Below, piece by piece: positions 50,127 through 59,025 of a stretch of DNA of 64,000 nucleotides. The stretch is taken from assembly GCF_025371035.1 (NCBI RefSeq), contig NZ_JANZXB010000011.1, forward strand, positions 93,247 to 157,246. Reading direction: 5' to 3'. The notes beneath the pieces were generated by a model. It ran no database searches, was not told where the DNA came from, and saw nothing but the letters and a program-made list of their open reading frames with translations. The DNA comes from Sphingomonas sp. LC-1 (lineage in GTDB: Bacteria > Pseudomonadota > Alphaproteobacteria > Sphingomonadales > Sphingomonadaceae). Position 1 is the first letter of the stretch; each line of letters opens with the position of its first letter. The translations under genes and the position numbers were made by a program.

Positions 50127-50567
50127 ATGGCGTCAATGACAGCGGCCCTGCGCGATCGCCTGAAGGCGGACGCGGGGGTGAAGGCCCTCGCCGCGACCCG
50201 CGTTTACCGCGACGAACGACCCCAGGGGTCGGCCCTTCCCGCCATTGTCATCCTGCTCATCAGCGACCCGCGCGATTACACCTATGCCGGGCGCACCGAT
50301 TTCCGTCGGTCACGCGTCACCGTCGAATGCCTCGCATCGAGCCGGGGCGGCGCTGACGAACTGGCTGAGGCCGTGATTGCAGCGAGCGAAGGCGCTGCGG
50401 TTGTTGGTGCGACGACATTCCAGCGCGCGATCGTCGCGAACCAGATCGGGGACAGCGACCGCGTCACCGACGGCACCATCTTCCGGGCGGCAGTGGATCT
50501 GTTCGTCTGGCACTCCACCCCAGACGGGACGCCCGGCCTGGCTAACACCACCACCCAAGGAGACTGA
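50127..50567 (+). CDS. DUF3168 tail completion protein
   Basis: 146 residues. ALRDRLKADAGVKALAATRV, YRDERPQGSALPAIVILLIS, RVTVECLASS match DUF3168, the tail terminator/completion group of siphoviruses. Confidence 0.87.
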   Translation: MASMTAALRDRLKADAGVKALAATRVYRDERPQGSALPAIVILLISDPRDYTYAGRTDFRRSRVTVECLASSRGGADELAEAVIAASEGAAVVGATTFQRAIVANQIGDSDRVTDGTIFRAAVDLFVWHSTPDGTPGLANTTTQGD

Positions 50568-50569
50568 CC

Positions 50570-51016
50570 ATGGCCGCAGCAAAAAGCCAGGCGATGACGG
50601 GCCTCGGCATCGTCATCGGCATGAAAGCCGCCGCAGCAGCGACGACCTATACCGACATCGGTGAGCCGATCGAGATCACGCCGCCCGAGCAGATGGATGA
50701 CGAGATCGAGGTCACCCACTTCAACAGCCCTGGCGGCGTGAAGGAATTCATCGGTGGCCTGACCGACCCGGGCGAGTGCACGTTCACGATCAACTACATC
50801 CCGGGCGGCCCGACCGAGACGCTCATCCTAGGCGCGAAGTCCGAGCGTCGGCCGCGCGGCTTCCAGCTCGTCTGGCCGAACGGGGTGAAGTGGACCTTCG
50901 ACCTCTTGATCCGCGGCTTCCAGCCGACCGCGCCGCTCAATGATCGCCTGACCGCGGAGATCACCGGCCGCGTCAGCGGCTCGATCGTCATCACTCCGGC
51001 GCCCGGGGGTAACTGA
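50570..51016 (+). CDS. Major tail tube protein
   Basis: 148 residues. ITPPEQMDDEIEVTHFNSPG, GVKEFIGGLTDPGECTFTIN and RFGFQLVWPNG-like region (RRPRGFQLVWPNGVKWTFD) match the HK97-like tail tube family. Position before the tail chaperones agrees. Confidence 0.9.
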   Translation: MAAAKSQAMTGLGIVIGMKAAAAATTYTDIGEPIEITPPEQMDDEIEVTHFNSPGGVKEFIGGLTDPGECTFTINYIPGGPTETLILGAKSERRPRGFQLVWPNGVKWTFDLLIRGFQPTAPLNDRLTAEITGRVSGSIVITPAPGGN

Positions 51017-51018
51017 TC

Positions 51019-51372
51019 GTGGCGAACCCCAAGGGCGAAGTGACGGTCAAGATCGACGGCGAGACGTTCACGCTGGTCTATGACTTCAACGCGCTGTGCG
51101 CGATCGAGGAGCAGCTCGAGCTCGATGTCGCCGAGATGGGCGAAGCGATCCAAAGCCCGTCCAAGATGCGCAGCGTCTTCCGTATCGGTCTTCAGGCGAA
51201 GCATGGCTCGATGACCGACCTGGAGGCGGGCAACCTGATCTATCGTCTGGGCATCCGTGAGGCTGCCGAAGCGGTCGGCCAGGCATTCCAGGCCGCCTTC
51301 CCCGATCCGTCCGCGGACACGGGGGGAAACGGGACGACGATCAAGAAGACTGGGACTGGTCGAAAGCCCTGA
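51019..51372 (+). CDS. Tail assembly chaperone, short form (gpG-like)
   Basis: 117 residues from GTG at 51019. GEVTVKIDGETFTLVYDFNA, LCAIEEQLELDVAEMGEAI match the GTA-gp10/tail-chaperone family. Near its end, GGGAAAC at 51324-51330 is read GGA AAC in this frame and allows a -1 slip into the 51330-51662 frame. Confidence 0.85.
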   Translation: MANPKGEVTVKIDGETFTLVYDFNALCAIEEQLELDVAEMGEAIQSPSKMRSVFRIGLQAKHGSMTDLEAGNLIYRLGIREAAEAVGQAFQAAFPDPSADTGGNGTTIKKTGTGRKP

Positions 51373-51662
51373 TCATCTGGGTTGAGTTGGGGTTGGGCTC
51401 GCACGAGGCCTTCTTCCGCTCGACCCCAAGGCTGATGGCGCTGCTGGTCGAGGGCCGAAAGCGCCGGGCAGAGGCCGAACATAACGCGCGCGCCTGGGCT
51501 GTGTGGCACATCGCCGCTCTGCCGAAGATGAAGCGGATGCCCCCGCTCAAAGACCTTGAAGCTAAGAAGCAGCGGAAGCCGAAGCGCCGGGCGATGACCG
51601 CCGACGCGATGCTGACGCTCGCGCAAATGTGGTCGTCAGTGGCCGGACCACAGGGAGAATAA
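51019..51662 (+). CDS. Tail assembly chaperone, long -1 frameshift product (gpGT-like)
   Basis: Predicted fusion of the first 104 codons of the short form with 110 codons from 51330 in the -1 frame, about 214 residues. The extension has no start codon of its own near 51330 and reads RDDDQEDWDWSKALIIWVEL, then GSHEAFFRSTPRLMALLVEG, a GTA/phage chaperone extension. The heptamer G GGA AAC fits X XXY YYZ. The tape measure gene follows 3 bases after the stop, as in lambda G/GT-H. Confidence 0.8.
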
Positions 51663-51665
51663 CCG

Positions 51666-54600
51666 ATGAGCACGGGAGCAGTCATTGGCGCGCTGCGCGG
51701 CGTGCTCGTCCTCGACACCTCGAATTGGTCACCGGCTGTCGGCCGTGCGCGCGGCGATATGTCCGTCTTGCGCAACGCCTGTGATTCGTTGGCGAAGTCG
51801 TTGGACGACCTGGGCGAACGGGCCCGTACGGTTGGCGCCGGCCTCACTGCCGGGCTGTCGGTACCGCTGACCGCCATGGGCGTGACGTCGATCAAGACGG
51901 CCAGCACCTTCCAGGCATCGATGAAGCGCGTCGAGGCGGCGCTCGACAATGTCACCGGCGAGCAGCTGAAACAGCTGTCGGACCAAGCACGCGAACTTGG
52001 CCCGCGCGTCGGCAAGGGCGCAACCGAAGCGGCGGACGGAATCGAAGAACTGGGCCTCGCAGGTCTCGCCACCTCGGACATTCTCGGCGGCGGCCTGAAA
52101 GCCACCCTCGACCTCGCGGCAGCTGGCGCCGTCAACCTCGCTCCGGCGGCGGGTCTCGTCACCGATGTGATGGGCCAGTTCAAGGTGACGGCCAGTCAGC
52201 TGCCGTTCGTGGTCAAGAACGTGGTCGGCGCGATGGACGCGTCCAAGTTCGGCTTCGAGGATTTTGCCGGTGCAGTCGCACAGGGCGGCGGCGTCGCCGC
52301 GTCCGCAGGCCTGAGCTTCACCGATTTTGCGGCGGCAGTCGCGGCGACCAGCACTCAGTTCAGCAGCGGTTCGGACGCGGGCACCTCCTTCAAGACGTAT
52401 ATCCAGAGCCTCGTGCCGGTCTCCGATGAGGCCGAACGCGCCATGAAGGCGCTGGGCATCGAGTTCTTTGACCTGAAGACCGGTCGGATGAAGCCGCTTG
52501 CCGAGCAGGCCGAGGTGCTGCGGAAGGCCTTTGCCGGCCTGTCGGATCGGTCCCGCACCAACGCGTTGAAGACAATCTTCGGATCGGATGCGGCACGTAC
52601 TGCGATCGCGCTCATGGAGCAGGGCCGCGCAGGTATCGAGAAGACCCAGGCCACACTATCCGGCGGCGACGTGGAGGCGAAGATCGCCAAGCGCCTGGAG
52701 GGCGAAGCTGCCGCGACGACTCGCCTCGCCAACGCGTGGGAAAGCCTCAGGATATCGATTGGCGAGGCAGGGCTCCTCGATATCATGACCAACATCAAGA
52801 CGGCGATGGCTGGCGTGTTGGAGAGCATGGCGCGCGCCAACCCGATCTTCCTGAAGATCGGGGTCGCGTTCGGCGCGCTGGCGGCGGTCATCGGCCCGGT
52901 CACGCTCGCCCTCGGCGGCCTTGCTGCCCTGATCGTCGCGAAAATCGCGCGCGGTTTCGGCATCCTCGGTACCGCCATAAGTTTCATCATCGAGCCATTC
53001 TCGACGGCCGCGATCGTCGTCACGCGCCTGCTGACCCAGTTCGGACTGACGAAGGGCCTACAGGCCGTGGCCGGCTATTTCCTTCGCCTAGCCGGTCCTG
53101 TCGGCATCGCCATTTCGGCCCTTCTGCTCTTGAAGGATAGCGTTGTTCCCGCTCTCCAGCAGGTCTGGACGACGGCGCAGTCCACCCTCGGGCCACCGCT
53201 CATGGCGCTGTTTTCCCAACTCGGCACCCTGTTCACCTCCATCGTGCAAGGCCCGATCGGTACCGCGATCAGCGGCCTCGGCAGCTTGTTCAACGTCCTG
53301 CTCGACGTCGCAGGGACGGTGGTCGCAGCGCTTATCGAACTCATCGGCGCGACGTTGGTGGCGGGCCTCCAGATGGCAGTGCGCGCGATTTCCGGCATCA
53401 TCTCGGTTGTCCAAGATGTGGTGACCGCCGTCGGCGCGTTGCTGGCCGGCGACTTCGCTGGCGCATGGGATGCGGCAACCAGCGCCGTTGATGCTGCATG
53501 CCAGACGGTGATCGACCTGATCGCCATGATCGTGCCCGGTGTCACGCTGCCCCTCCAGGCGGTGTACGAGGCCGCCAAAGCATGGTTGGTCGACGGCTTC
53601 TCCGCCCTGGGCGAGGCGTTCACGTCGATCATCACCGGCGCGGTCGCCGCAGTCGGCGCGGCGTTTCCTGGCGTCGTGTCCGCTGCAAAGAGCGTTTACG
53701 AGGGGGTCAAGGGCTGGCTGGTCGACAAGTTCGGCGCCATCATGGCCTGGGTCGGCAACGCCGCGAAGTGGATCGGCGACCGGTACGCCGCGCTGAAGAC
53801 GAAGCTTGGCTTGGGGCAGGCCGCCGCAACGAACGACAACGCCGCGCTCCCCGCCGCGCCAAAGGTTGAGGCACCTGCTGCACGACCGGCCGGCACGCGT
53901 GATGTCAGCTTCGAGAAGCCGAAGACCGGTCGGGCCGGATCGCGTCACGCTAAAGGCCGCAACACAACGTTCGACGGTACCAACCGCGATCAGCTGCAGC
54001 TGGCGGCCGAGCTTGAGGCGGCGCGCGAGCGTGGCGACCGTGAATCCGTCAAGCGCATTCAGGACCGGCTCGACTTGGAGCGTCAGGTCGAGGCCTATCA
54101 ACGCACCGGCCTCACCCTCGATCAGGCGCGCGTGGCTGCGAACCGTGACATGGCGACGATCCAGGCGGGGCGAGCCGCATCGGCTGCCCGTGAGATCGCC
54201 GACGAGCAGGCAAAGGTCGACCTCGACGTTGCCCAGCTGGGCAACAACCGAGCGCTGGAGGACAGCCTCGCGCGTCAGGTCGAGCTAAAGCAGCGGGTCG
54301 CGTACTACTATGAGCAGACCAAGAACCTCGCAGAGGCGACCCGGCTGGCCGAAGCCGATCAGGCCAAGGTCGATGCCGCCCGCCAGCGTGTCCGCGACCA
54401 GTGGTTTGCCGACGATGCGCAGGACCGTGCGCTCCGTCTGGCGCAGGCGCGTGGCGATAGCGAAGAGAGCATCCGTCAGCTTCAGCGTGAGATCGACATT
54501 CGTGAACGCGCTCGCAACCTTGAGCGACAGGGTATGGATGCCGATCGCGCTCGCACCCAGGCGACAACGGAGTGGAGCGAGCAGGACAAGGCACGCCTAA

Positions 54601-55181
54601 CCGGCGCCTTCCGCGAGACCTTCAAGGATGGCGTCCGGGCGGCGCTCGATGGAAACCTTGGCGACTGGTTCCAGAATTTTTGGAAGAACCGCGTCGCGAA
54701 GGGGATGGAGGACGCCCTGAACAGCCTAGCCGACGTGATCGCCAACCTGTTCCGCCAAGCTGGCAGCGGGCAGAGCAGCGGCGGTGGCCTGCTGTCCGGC
54801 CTCGGTAGCGCGCTGGGCAGCCTATTCGGGAAAAAGGGCACGTTCTCACCGGTCGACACGAGCGGCTGGGGCATCTCGGAGCGCATTCCGATGGCCCTGG
54901 ATACCAGCAGCCTGCCCCGGTTCGCGACCGGCGGTTCGTTTAAGGTCGGAGGTATGAGCGGGATCGATCAGAACGTCGTGTCGATGCGGCTCAGCAAGGG
55001 GGAGATGGTCGATATCAGCAAGCCTGACGCCAGCGCGCCCAATGCGCCTGTCGTAAATCAGACGATCAACTTCAGCGGTGCTGTAGATCTTGCCACACGG
55101 TCCGAGGTCTATCGTGTGGCGGACGCCGCGCGCGTCGCCGCCATAAACGGCATCCGCGACCAGGATCGTCGGCGTGGCTGA
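51666..55181 (+). CDS. Tail tape measure protein
   Basis: 1171 residues, Ala-rich and helical. N-terminal phage tail tape-measure domain with TAGLSVPLTAMGVTSIKTAS, QFSSGSDAGTSFKTYIQSLV. Hydrophobic segments at about 395-480 and 480-680 for membrane passage, a Lys/Ala linker near 720-780, coiled coils at about 780-960. The C-terminus ends GGSFKVGGMSGIDQNVVSMR, a motif common at tape-measure ends. Its length sets the tail length. Confidence 0.95.
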   Translation: MSTGAVIGALRGVLVLDTSNWSPAVGRARGDMSVLRNACDSLAKSLDDLGERARTVGAGLTAGLSVPLTAMGVTSIKTASTFQASMKRVEAALDNVTGEQLKQLSDQARELGPRVGKGATEAADGIEELGLAGLATSDILGGGLKATLDLAAAGAVNLAPAAGLVTDVMGQFKVTASQLPFVVKNVVGAMDASKFGFEDFAGAVAQGGGVAASAGLSFTDFAAAVAATSTQFSSGSDAGTSFKTYIQSLVPVSDEAERAMKALGIEFFDLKTGRMKPLAEQAEVLRKAFAGLSDRSRTNALKTIFGSDAARTAIALMEQGRAGIEKTQATLSGGDVEAKIAKRLEGEAAATTRLANAWESLRISIGEAGLLDIMTNIKTAMAGVLESMARANPIFLKIGVAFGALAAVIGPVTLALGGLAALIVAKIARGFGILGTAISFIIEPFSTAAIVVTRLLTQFGLTKGLQAVAGYFLRLAGPVGIAISALLLLKDSVVPALQQVWTTAQSTLGPPLMALFSQLGTLFTSIVQGPIGTAISGLGSLFNVLLDVAGTVVAALIELIGATLVAGLQMAVRAISGIISVVQDVVTAVGALLAGDFAGAWDAATSAVDAACQTVIDLIAMIVPGVTLPLQAVYEAAKAWLVDGFSALGEAFTSIITGAVAAVGAAFPGVVSAAKSVYEGVKGWLVDKFGAIMAWVGNAAKWIGDRYAALKTKLGLGQAAATNDNAALPAAPKVEAPAARPAGTRDVSFEKPKTGRAGSRHAKGRNTTFDGTNRDQLQLAAELEAARERGDRESVKRIQDRLDLERQVEAYQRTGLTLDQARVAANRDMATIQAGRAASAAREIADEQAKVDLDVAQLGNNRALEDSLARQVELKQRVAYYYEQTKNLAEATRLAEADQAKVDAARQRVRDQWFADDAQDRALRLAQARGDSEESIRQLQREIDIRERARNLERQGMDADRARTQATTEWSEQDKARLTGAFRETFKDGVRAALDGNLGDWFQNFWKNRVAKGMEDALNSLADVIANLFRQAGSGQSSGGGLLSGLGSALGSLFGKKGTFSPVDTSGWGISERIPMALDTSSLPRFATGGSFKVGGMSGIDQNVVSMRLSKGEMVDISKPDASAPNAPVVNQTINFSGAVDLATRSEVYRVADAARVAAINGIRDQDRRRG

Positions 55182-55848
55182 TATCGCATGGCCAGCCGAC
55201 CTGATTCCCTACCGGGTCATGTTCTACCTCCAACCCCACATAGGCGGCCAGGAAAGCCCGTTCACGCGCACTCGAAAGGTCTATGGCCTCTCCGCCCCTC
55301 GCTGGATCGCCCGACTGACCTTTCGCGGCGGCTACGAGGGCGCGCCGCTGACCGGCAATGCGGCGGGTTTTGGGCCCCGCCTGGACAGCCTGATCGCCGA
55401 CCTGCAGGGCGGCCTGAATAAGGCCGTCTTCCACGACTTCCGACGCCCGCGGCCATTGCAAGCCCAGCAAATTGCGGCGGCGCTGACCATCGATGCGGCA
55501 CCTGCGGGGGCAACGTTTGTCGTGATGCGTGGGTTCGCTCCACGCGGGCGAGCGTTAAGCGCTGGCGATTACATCGGCGGCGACGGGCGGCCACATATCG
55601 TCTCGCTGGCGGCCACCTTGGCGGCCGGTGGCGCAGTGAGCGGCGCGGGCACCATCCTCGCGGACGCTACGGGTGCAGCGATCATCGGGATCAACCCGCC
55701 GCTGTCGCAGGCGATCGGCGGCGGAGCGGTGCCGCGCTGGCCCGTGACCGGGCGGTTCGAACTTACCGGCGAAGATGCGGGACAGAACGAAACGACCGTT
55801 GGCGAGGCATCGGAATATACCCTCGACTTCGTGGAGGACCTGCTGTGA
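55174..55848 (+). CDS. Distal tail protein
   Basis: 224 residues from GTG at 55174. MFYLQPHIGGQESPFTRTRK, ITDLQGGLNKAVFHDFRRPR-type core (SLIADLQGGLNKAVFHDFRR) and a beta-rich second half. Position after the tape measure is that of Dit/DUF2460-like proteins. ATGA/GTGA junction with the next gene. Confidence 0.75.
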   Translation: MADIAWPADLIPYRVMFYLQPHIGGQESPFTRTRKVYGLSAPRWIARLTFRGGYEGAPLTGNAAGFGPRLDSLIADLQGGLNKAVFHDFRRPRPLQAQQIAAALTIDAAPAGATFVVMRGFAPRGRALSAGDYIGGDGRPHIVSLAATLAAGGAVSGAGTILADATGAAIIGINPPLSQAIGGGAVPRWPVTGRFELTGEDAGQNETTVGEASEYTLDFVEDLL

Positions 55849-56426
55849 GTGGCATCCGTGACCTCGACCCCAGCCTATCGGCGGAGATCGAGAAGCCCGA
55901 GCTTCGCCCCTTCATCGGCGTGCATATCGACCTGCCCGACCCCGTCCATGCCATCACCGGCAATATGTCGATCCGCTATGACGGGCAGGATTGGCACGCG
56001 ATCGGTGGCCTCGGCGCGATCGATACCATCGGCGAGGGCACGGACGGCTCGGCGGTCGGCGTGAAGGCAACCCTATATCAGGTCCCATCCGAGTTTCGAG
56101 ACGATGTCGCTGACCAGGCAAAGCGAGGGTGCCTCTACGAGTTGTTCGTAGGCGCAGTCGACGCGACCTATCAGAACGTCATCGGCTTCAAGAAGCTCTG
56201 GGTCGGCAGGCTCGACAGCTATGAGATTGTCGACGCGGGCGAGACCATCACCGTCAGTGCGGGCGGCGAGAGCCGGATGCGAGACCAGCGCCGCCCAGCG
56301 ATAAAGCGGTTCACCGACTGGTGGCAGCAGCGGCGTTACCCTGGTGATCGCGCGTTCGAGTACACATCACGCATGGTTGAGGTTCCCGTCCTATGGGCAA
56401 AGGCCCGCCAGGACCCGGTGCTGTGA
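55845..56426 (+). CDS. DUF2163-like tail protein
   Basis: 193 residues from GTG at 55845. Beta-rich, FIGVHIDLPDPVHAITGNMS, VGRLDSYEIVDAGETITVSA, then RAFEYTSRMVEVPVLW. Part of the tail-tip block as in GTA/Rcc01685-like gene sets; assigned mostly by position and pattern. Confidence 0.75.
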   Translation: MSGIRDLDPSLSAEIEKPELRPFIGVHIDLPDPVHAITGNMSIRYDGQDWHAIGGLGAIDTIGEGTDGSAVGVKATLYQVPSEFRDDVADQAKRGCLYELFVGAVDATYQNVIGFKKLWVGRLDSYEIVDAGETITVSAGGESRMRDQRRPAIKRFTDWWQQRRYPGDRAFEYTSRMVEVPVLWAKARQDPVL

Positions 56427-56776
56427 TTGATCCAGGTTGGGCCGCGCACTGTGGGGACACCTGGCGCGCTCACGTTCTGGCGAGCGGTGGCGGAGACATC
56501 TGCGACGTCGTCGGCCCCTCTCCGCGCTGCCCGCGCGAGTGGGCTGCGATGATGAGACGGCTTGGCGTTCGGACGATGGATGGTGTGATCTGCGCCGTGC
56601 ATGGCGACCCGATCCCGCTGAGAACGGCAATGCGTGGCGACATTGTACGCCGCGGCTGGGCAATTGGTATATGCCGCGGCGACAACGTTGAATTCTTCGG
56701 CGGTGACATGGTACCGGTGAAATACGCAGATGCGGCTTGGCGTCTAGCTTCCGATAGCCTGAGCAAGGTTCGCTAA
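56423..56776 (+). CDS. DUF6950-like (NlpC/P60-position) tail protein
   Basis: 117 residues from GTG at 56423. DIDCVVG-type N-terminal Cys is replaced here by CDVVGPSPRC; GVICAVHGDPIPLRTAMRGD and WAIGICRGDNVEFFGGDMVP follow. The fold resembles small phage proteins between DUF2163 and the central tail protein. It is too short for a full cell-wall peptidase. Confidence 0.65.
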   Translation: MIDPGWAAHCGDTWRAHVLASGGGDICDVVGPSPRCPREWAAMMRRLGVRTMDGVICAVHGDPIPLRTAMRGDIVRRGWAIGICRGDNVEFFGGDMVPVKYADAAWRLASDSLSKVR

Positions 56777-57109
56777 AGCGACCTTCGGCTTGGGCTTGCA
56801 AGTAATGGTGTTCCCGCACCACGCGCGCGCTGCGATTTCGAAGCCCCCGGCAGGCCGAATTCTACGCTCCATGACGAACGAAAGGTCGGTATTCGCGTAG
56901 ATCGGCTGATGCGTCGCCAGCAGATTGGGTTGGTCGACCGCGATCTGGAACCGGCTGTTCGCCTGCACCCATGCCTTGGCCTTAGACCACTTCGCATCGC
57001 ATTCCGAAGCCGTCGTACAGGTCGCGATAGGCTTTGCCTTCTTCGCCCACCCCTGGGCCCGTGCCGCATCATCAGCGCCGACCACCAGCAAAAGACCGAG
57101 CAATAGCAT
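56744..57109 (-). CDS. Exported protein on the opposite strand, probable moron
   Basis: 121 residues from ATG at 57109 with GGGAGAA upstream; an ATG at 57127 is in frame. Signal peptide MLLLGLLLVVGADDAARA, mature part with four cysteines (CTTASECDAKW, WCGNTITCKPK) that could form two disulfides. It faces against the late operon between two tail genes and overlaps the upstream gene's stop by 33 bases. Function unknown; expression in the lysogen is inferred. Confidence 0.75.
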   Translation of the reverse strand: MLLLGLLLVVGADDAARAQGWAKKAKPIATCTTASECDAKWSKAKAWVQANSRFQIAVDQPNLLATHQPIYANTDLSFVMERRIRPAGGFEIAARAWCGNTITCKPKPKVALANLAQAIGS

Positions 57110-57149
57110 CCGATTCTCCCTCGGCATGCTTGTCCTATGGAGGGGCCAC

Positions 57150-59006
57150 TTGGGCAAGGTATTGAAAGCGGTCGCAGTTATCGCCGCTGCGGCGGCTATT
57201 GCGTACTTCGCGCCCCAGATTTCAGCGGCCATTCTGGCGTCATCGGCATCGGCAGCGACCACGGCGGCTGTAACCGCTGCGGTGGCGGCGACGCTGACGG
57301 CGGCCGTCGCGGCCGGCATGTCGCTATTGTCGAGTAAGCCCCGCACCGACGCAACGCCGTCCATCTTCCGCCAGGCGATTTCGAACAGCTTCATCATTTA
57401 CGGTAAGCGGCGCGCCGGCGGCCTGCTGATTTTCTTTCATCCAAAGGGGAAGGACTTCCGCTATTTCGTGATCGCGGTCGCGGGGCACCGGTGCAAGGGC
57501 GTGACCCGCTGGTATCTCGGCGATGACGAAGTCACCGTTGATGGCTCGGGCAAGGTGACCAGCGGGACTTATGCCAACAACGCATGGCTGTATTTCATGC
57601 GCGGGACGGATGATCAGCAGGCCCACCCGACGTTCGTATCCGAGACCGATGGGAAGTGGACCGCAGCGCACCGGGGGCGCGGCACGGCGCTGATTTACGC
57701 CAAATTCAAAATGGTCGACGAGGTCGTACAGGCGGGGATGCCGAACATCACCGCAGAGATCGAGGGGAAAGACGACATTCTCGACCCTCGGACTGGCGCA
57801 CGCGGCTACACCCGCAACGCCGCCCTCGTCTTCTACGACTGGATGGCGTTGGCTCGCGAGGAAGGCGGCTTTGGCACCTATCCGGACGAGATCGATTGGG
57901 ATTGGGTCTCGGCGCAGGCCAATGTGAGCGACGAGCAAGTCCAGACCCCTGGCGGTCCAGAGGCGCGTTTCGCCTTCGACAGTTACATCCAGACCGGCGC
58001 CGCACCAAGTGAGGTTCGCGACACCTTCGTCACCTGCTGTGCGGGATCGTTCACATTCTCGGGCGGCAAGATGCTGATGCGGCCGGGCTATTATGTGCCA
58101 CCATCGGCGCAGCTTCAGGAGCGCGACCTCGCCGGACCGATCACCGTCCCTGCGTTGCTCGCGGGCGACGAGATCGCGACGGAAGTTTCCGGCAGCTACG
58201 TCGACCCGATCAATCTCTATCAGCCGCGCGACGTGCCGACCCGATCGACCAACGATTCGGACGTGCGGCAGCAGTCCTATGACCTCCCGCACATCACCAG
58301 CCCGTGGGCAGGGCAGCGTTTGCTGGAAATCTACCTCCGCAAGAGCGCGGCAGAACGCCGAGTAACTTGGCCGATGAACATCATGGGCCTGGCCATCTCG
58401 ACGCTTGATACAGTGACGATCGCTACCCAGCGCTATGGCCTCAGTAACTATGCCTTTCAGGTGACGAGTTGGGGTTTAGCATCGGACTTTTCGGTCGCTC
58501 TGCAGCTTGAAGAGCACGGCCCCGATATTTTCGAGTTTAACCCTGAGACCTATCTTCTGGTCGGCCAGACCGGCCAGTTGGACCGTGCGGACCCGATCGA
58601 AACAGAGCCTGCAGCCCTGGCGCAGCTCATTATCGCAACTAGCTATACGGTCGGTGCGGCGATCAGTGCGGCGGATGCAGGGGGCAGCGCGACGGCGACG
58701 ATCTCGGACCATAGCCGGGTTTATCAGGACCGCACTGTCGCGGTGACCGGCTTGACGATCAGCGGACTGACCAGCTCGACGACCTATTTCTTCTATTACG
58801 ACGACGCGGCGCGCGCGGGCGGCGCGGTGACCATCATTGCCACGACCGACGGTGCCCAGGCCTTCCCATCGTCAACCGCACCGGCCCGCCACTATGTCGG
58901 CTCGGTCACGACCCCGGCCCCTGGCGGAAATCCGTCGGATGGTGGTGGATCCAGCCCGCCCAGCGGCGGCGAACCGATCCGCTACCCCGAAGAACGACTC
59001 CCCTAA
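57150..59006 (+). CDS. Central tail-tip / host specificity protein
   Basis: 618 residues from TTG at 57150 (GGAGGGG 6 bases upstream; ATG at 57126 has no ribosome site). Hydrophobic Ala-rich N-terminus (about 1-70), then GHRCKGVTRWYLGDDEVTVD, TSEVSGSYVDPINLYQPRDV-type domain and a fibronectin-like end (LTISGLTSSTTYFFYYDD) with a Gly/Ser/Pro tail. Matches the J-like central tail protein of this phage group. Confidence 0.85.
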   Translation: MGKVLKAVAVIAAAAAIAYFAPQISAAILASSASAATTAAVTAAVAATLTAAVAAGMSLLSSKPRTDATPSIFRQAISNSFIIYGKRRAGGLLIFFHPKGKDFRYFVIAVAGHRCKGVTRWYLGDDEVTVDGSGKVTSGTYANNAWLYFMRGTDDQQAHPTFVSETDGKWTAAHRGRGTALIYAKFKMVDEVVQAGMPNITAEIEGKDDILDPRTGARGYTRNAALVFYDWMALAREEGGFGTYPDEIDWDWVSAQANVSDEQVQTPGGPEARFAFDSYIQTGAAPSEVRDTFVTCCAGSFTFSGGKMLMRPGYYVPPSAQLQERDLAGPITVPALLAGDEIATEVSGSYVDPINLYQPRDVPTRSTNDSDVRQQSYDLPHITSPWAGQRLLEIYLRKSAAERRVTWPMNIMGLAISTLDTVTIATQRYGLSNYAFQVTSWGLASDFSVALQLEEHGPDIFEFNPETYLLVGQTGQLDRADPIETEPAALAQLIIATSYTVGAAISAADAGGSATATISDHSRVYQDRTVAVTGLTISGLTSSTTYFFYYDDAARAGGAVTIIATTDGAQAFPSSTAPARHYVGSVTTPAPGGNPSDGGGSSPPSGGEPIRYPEERLP

Positions 59007-59025
59007 CCGTAAATCGGAGCACCAT

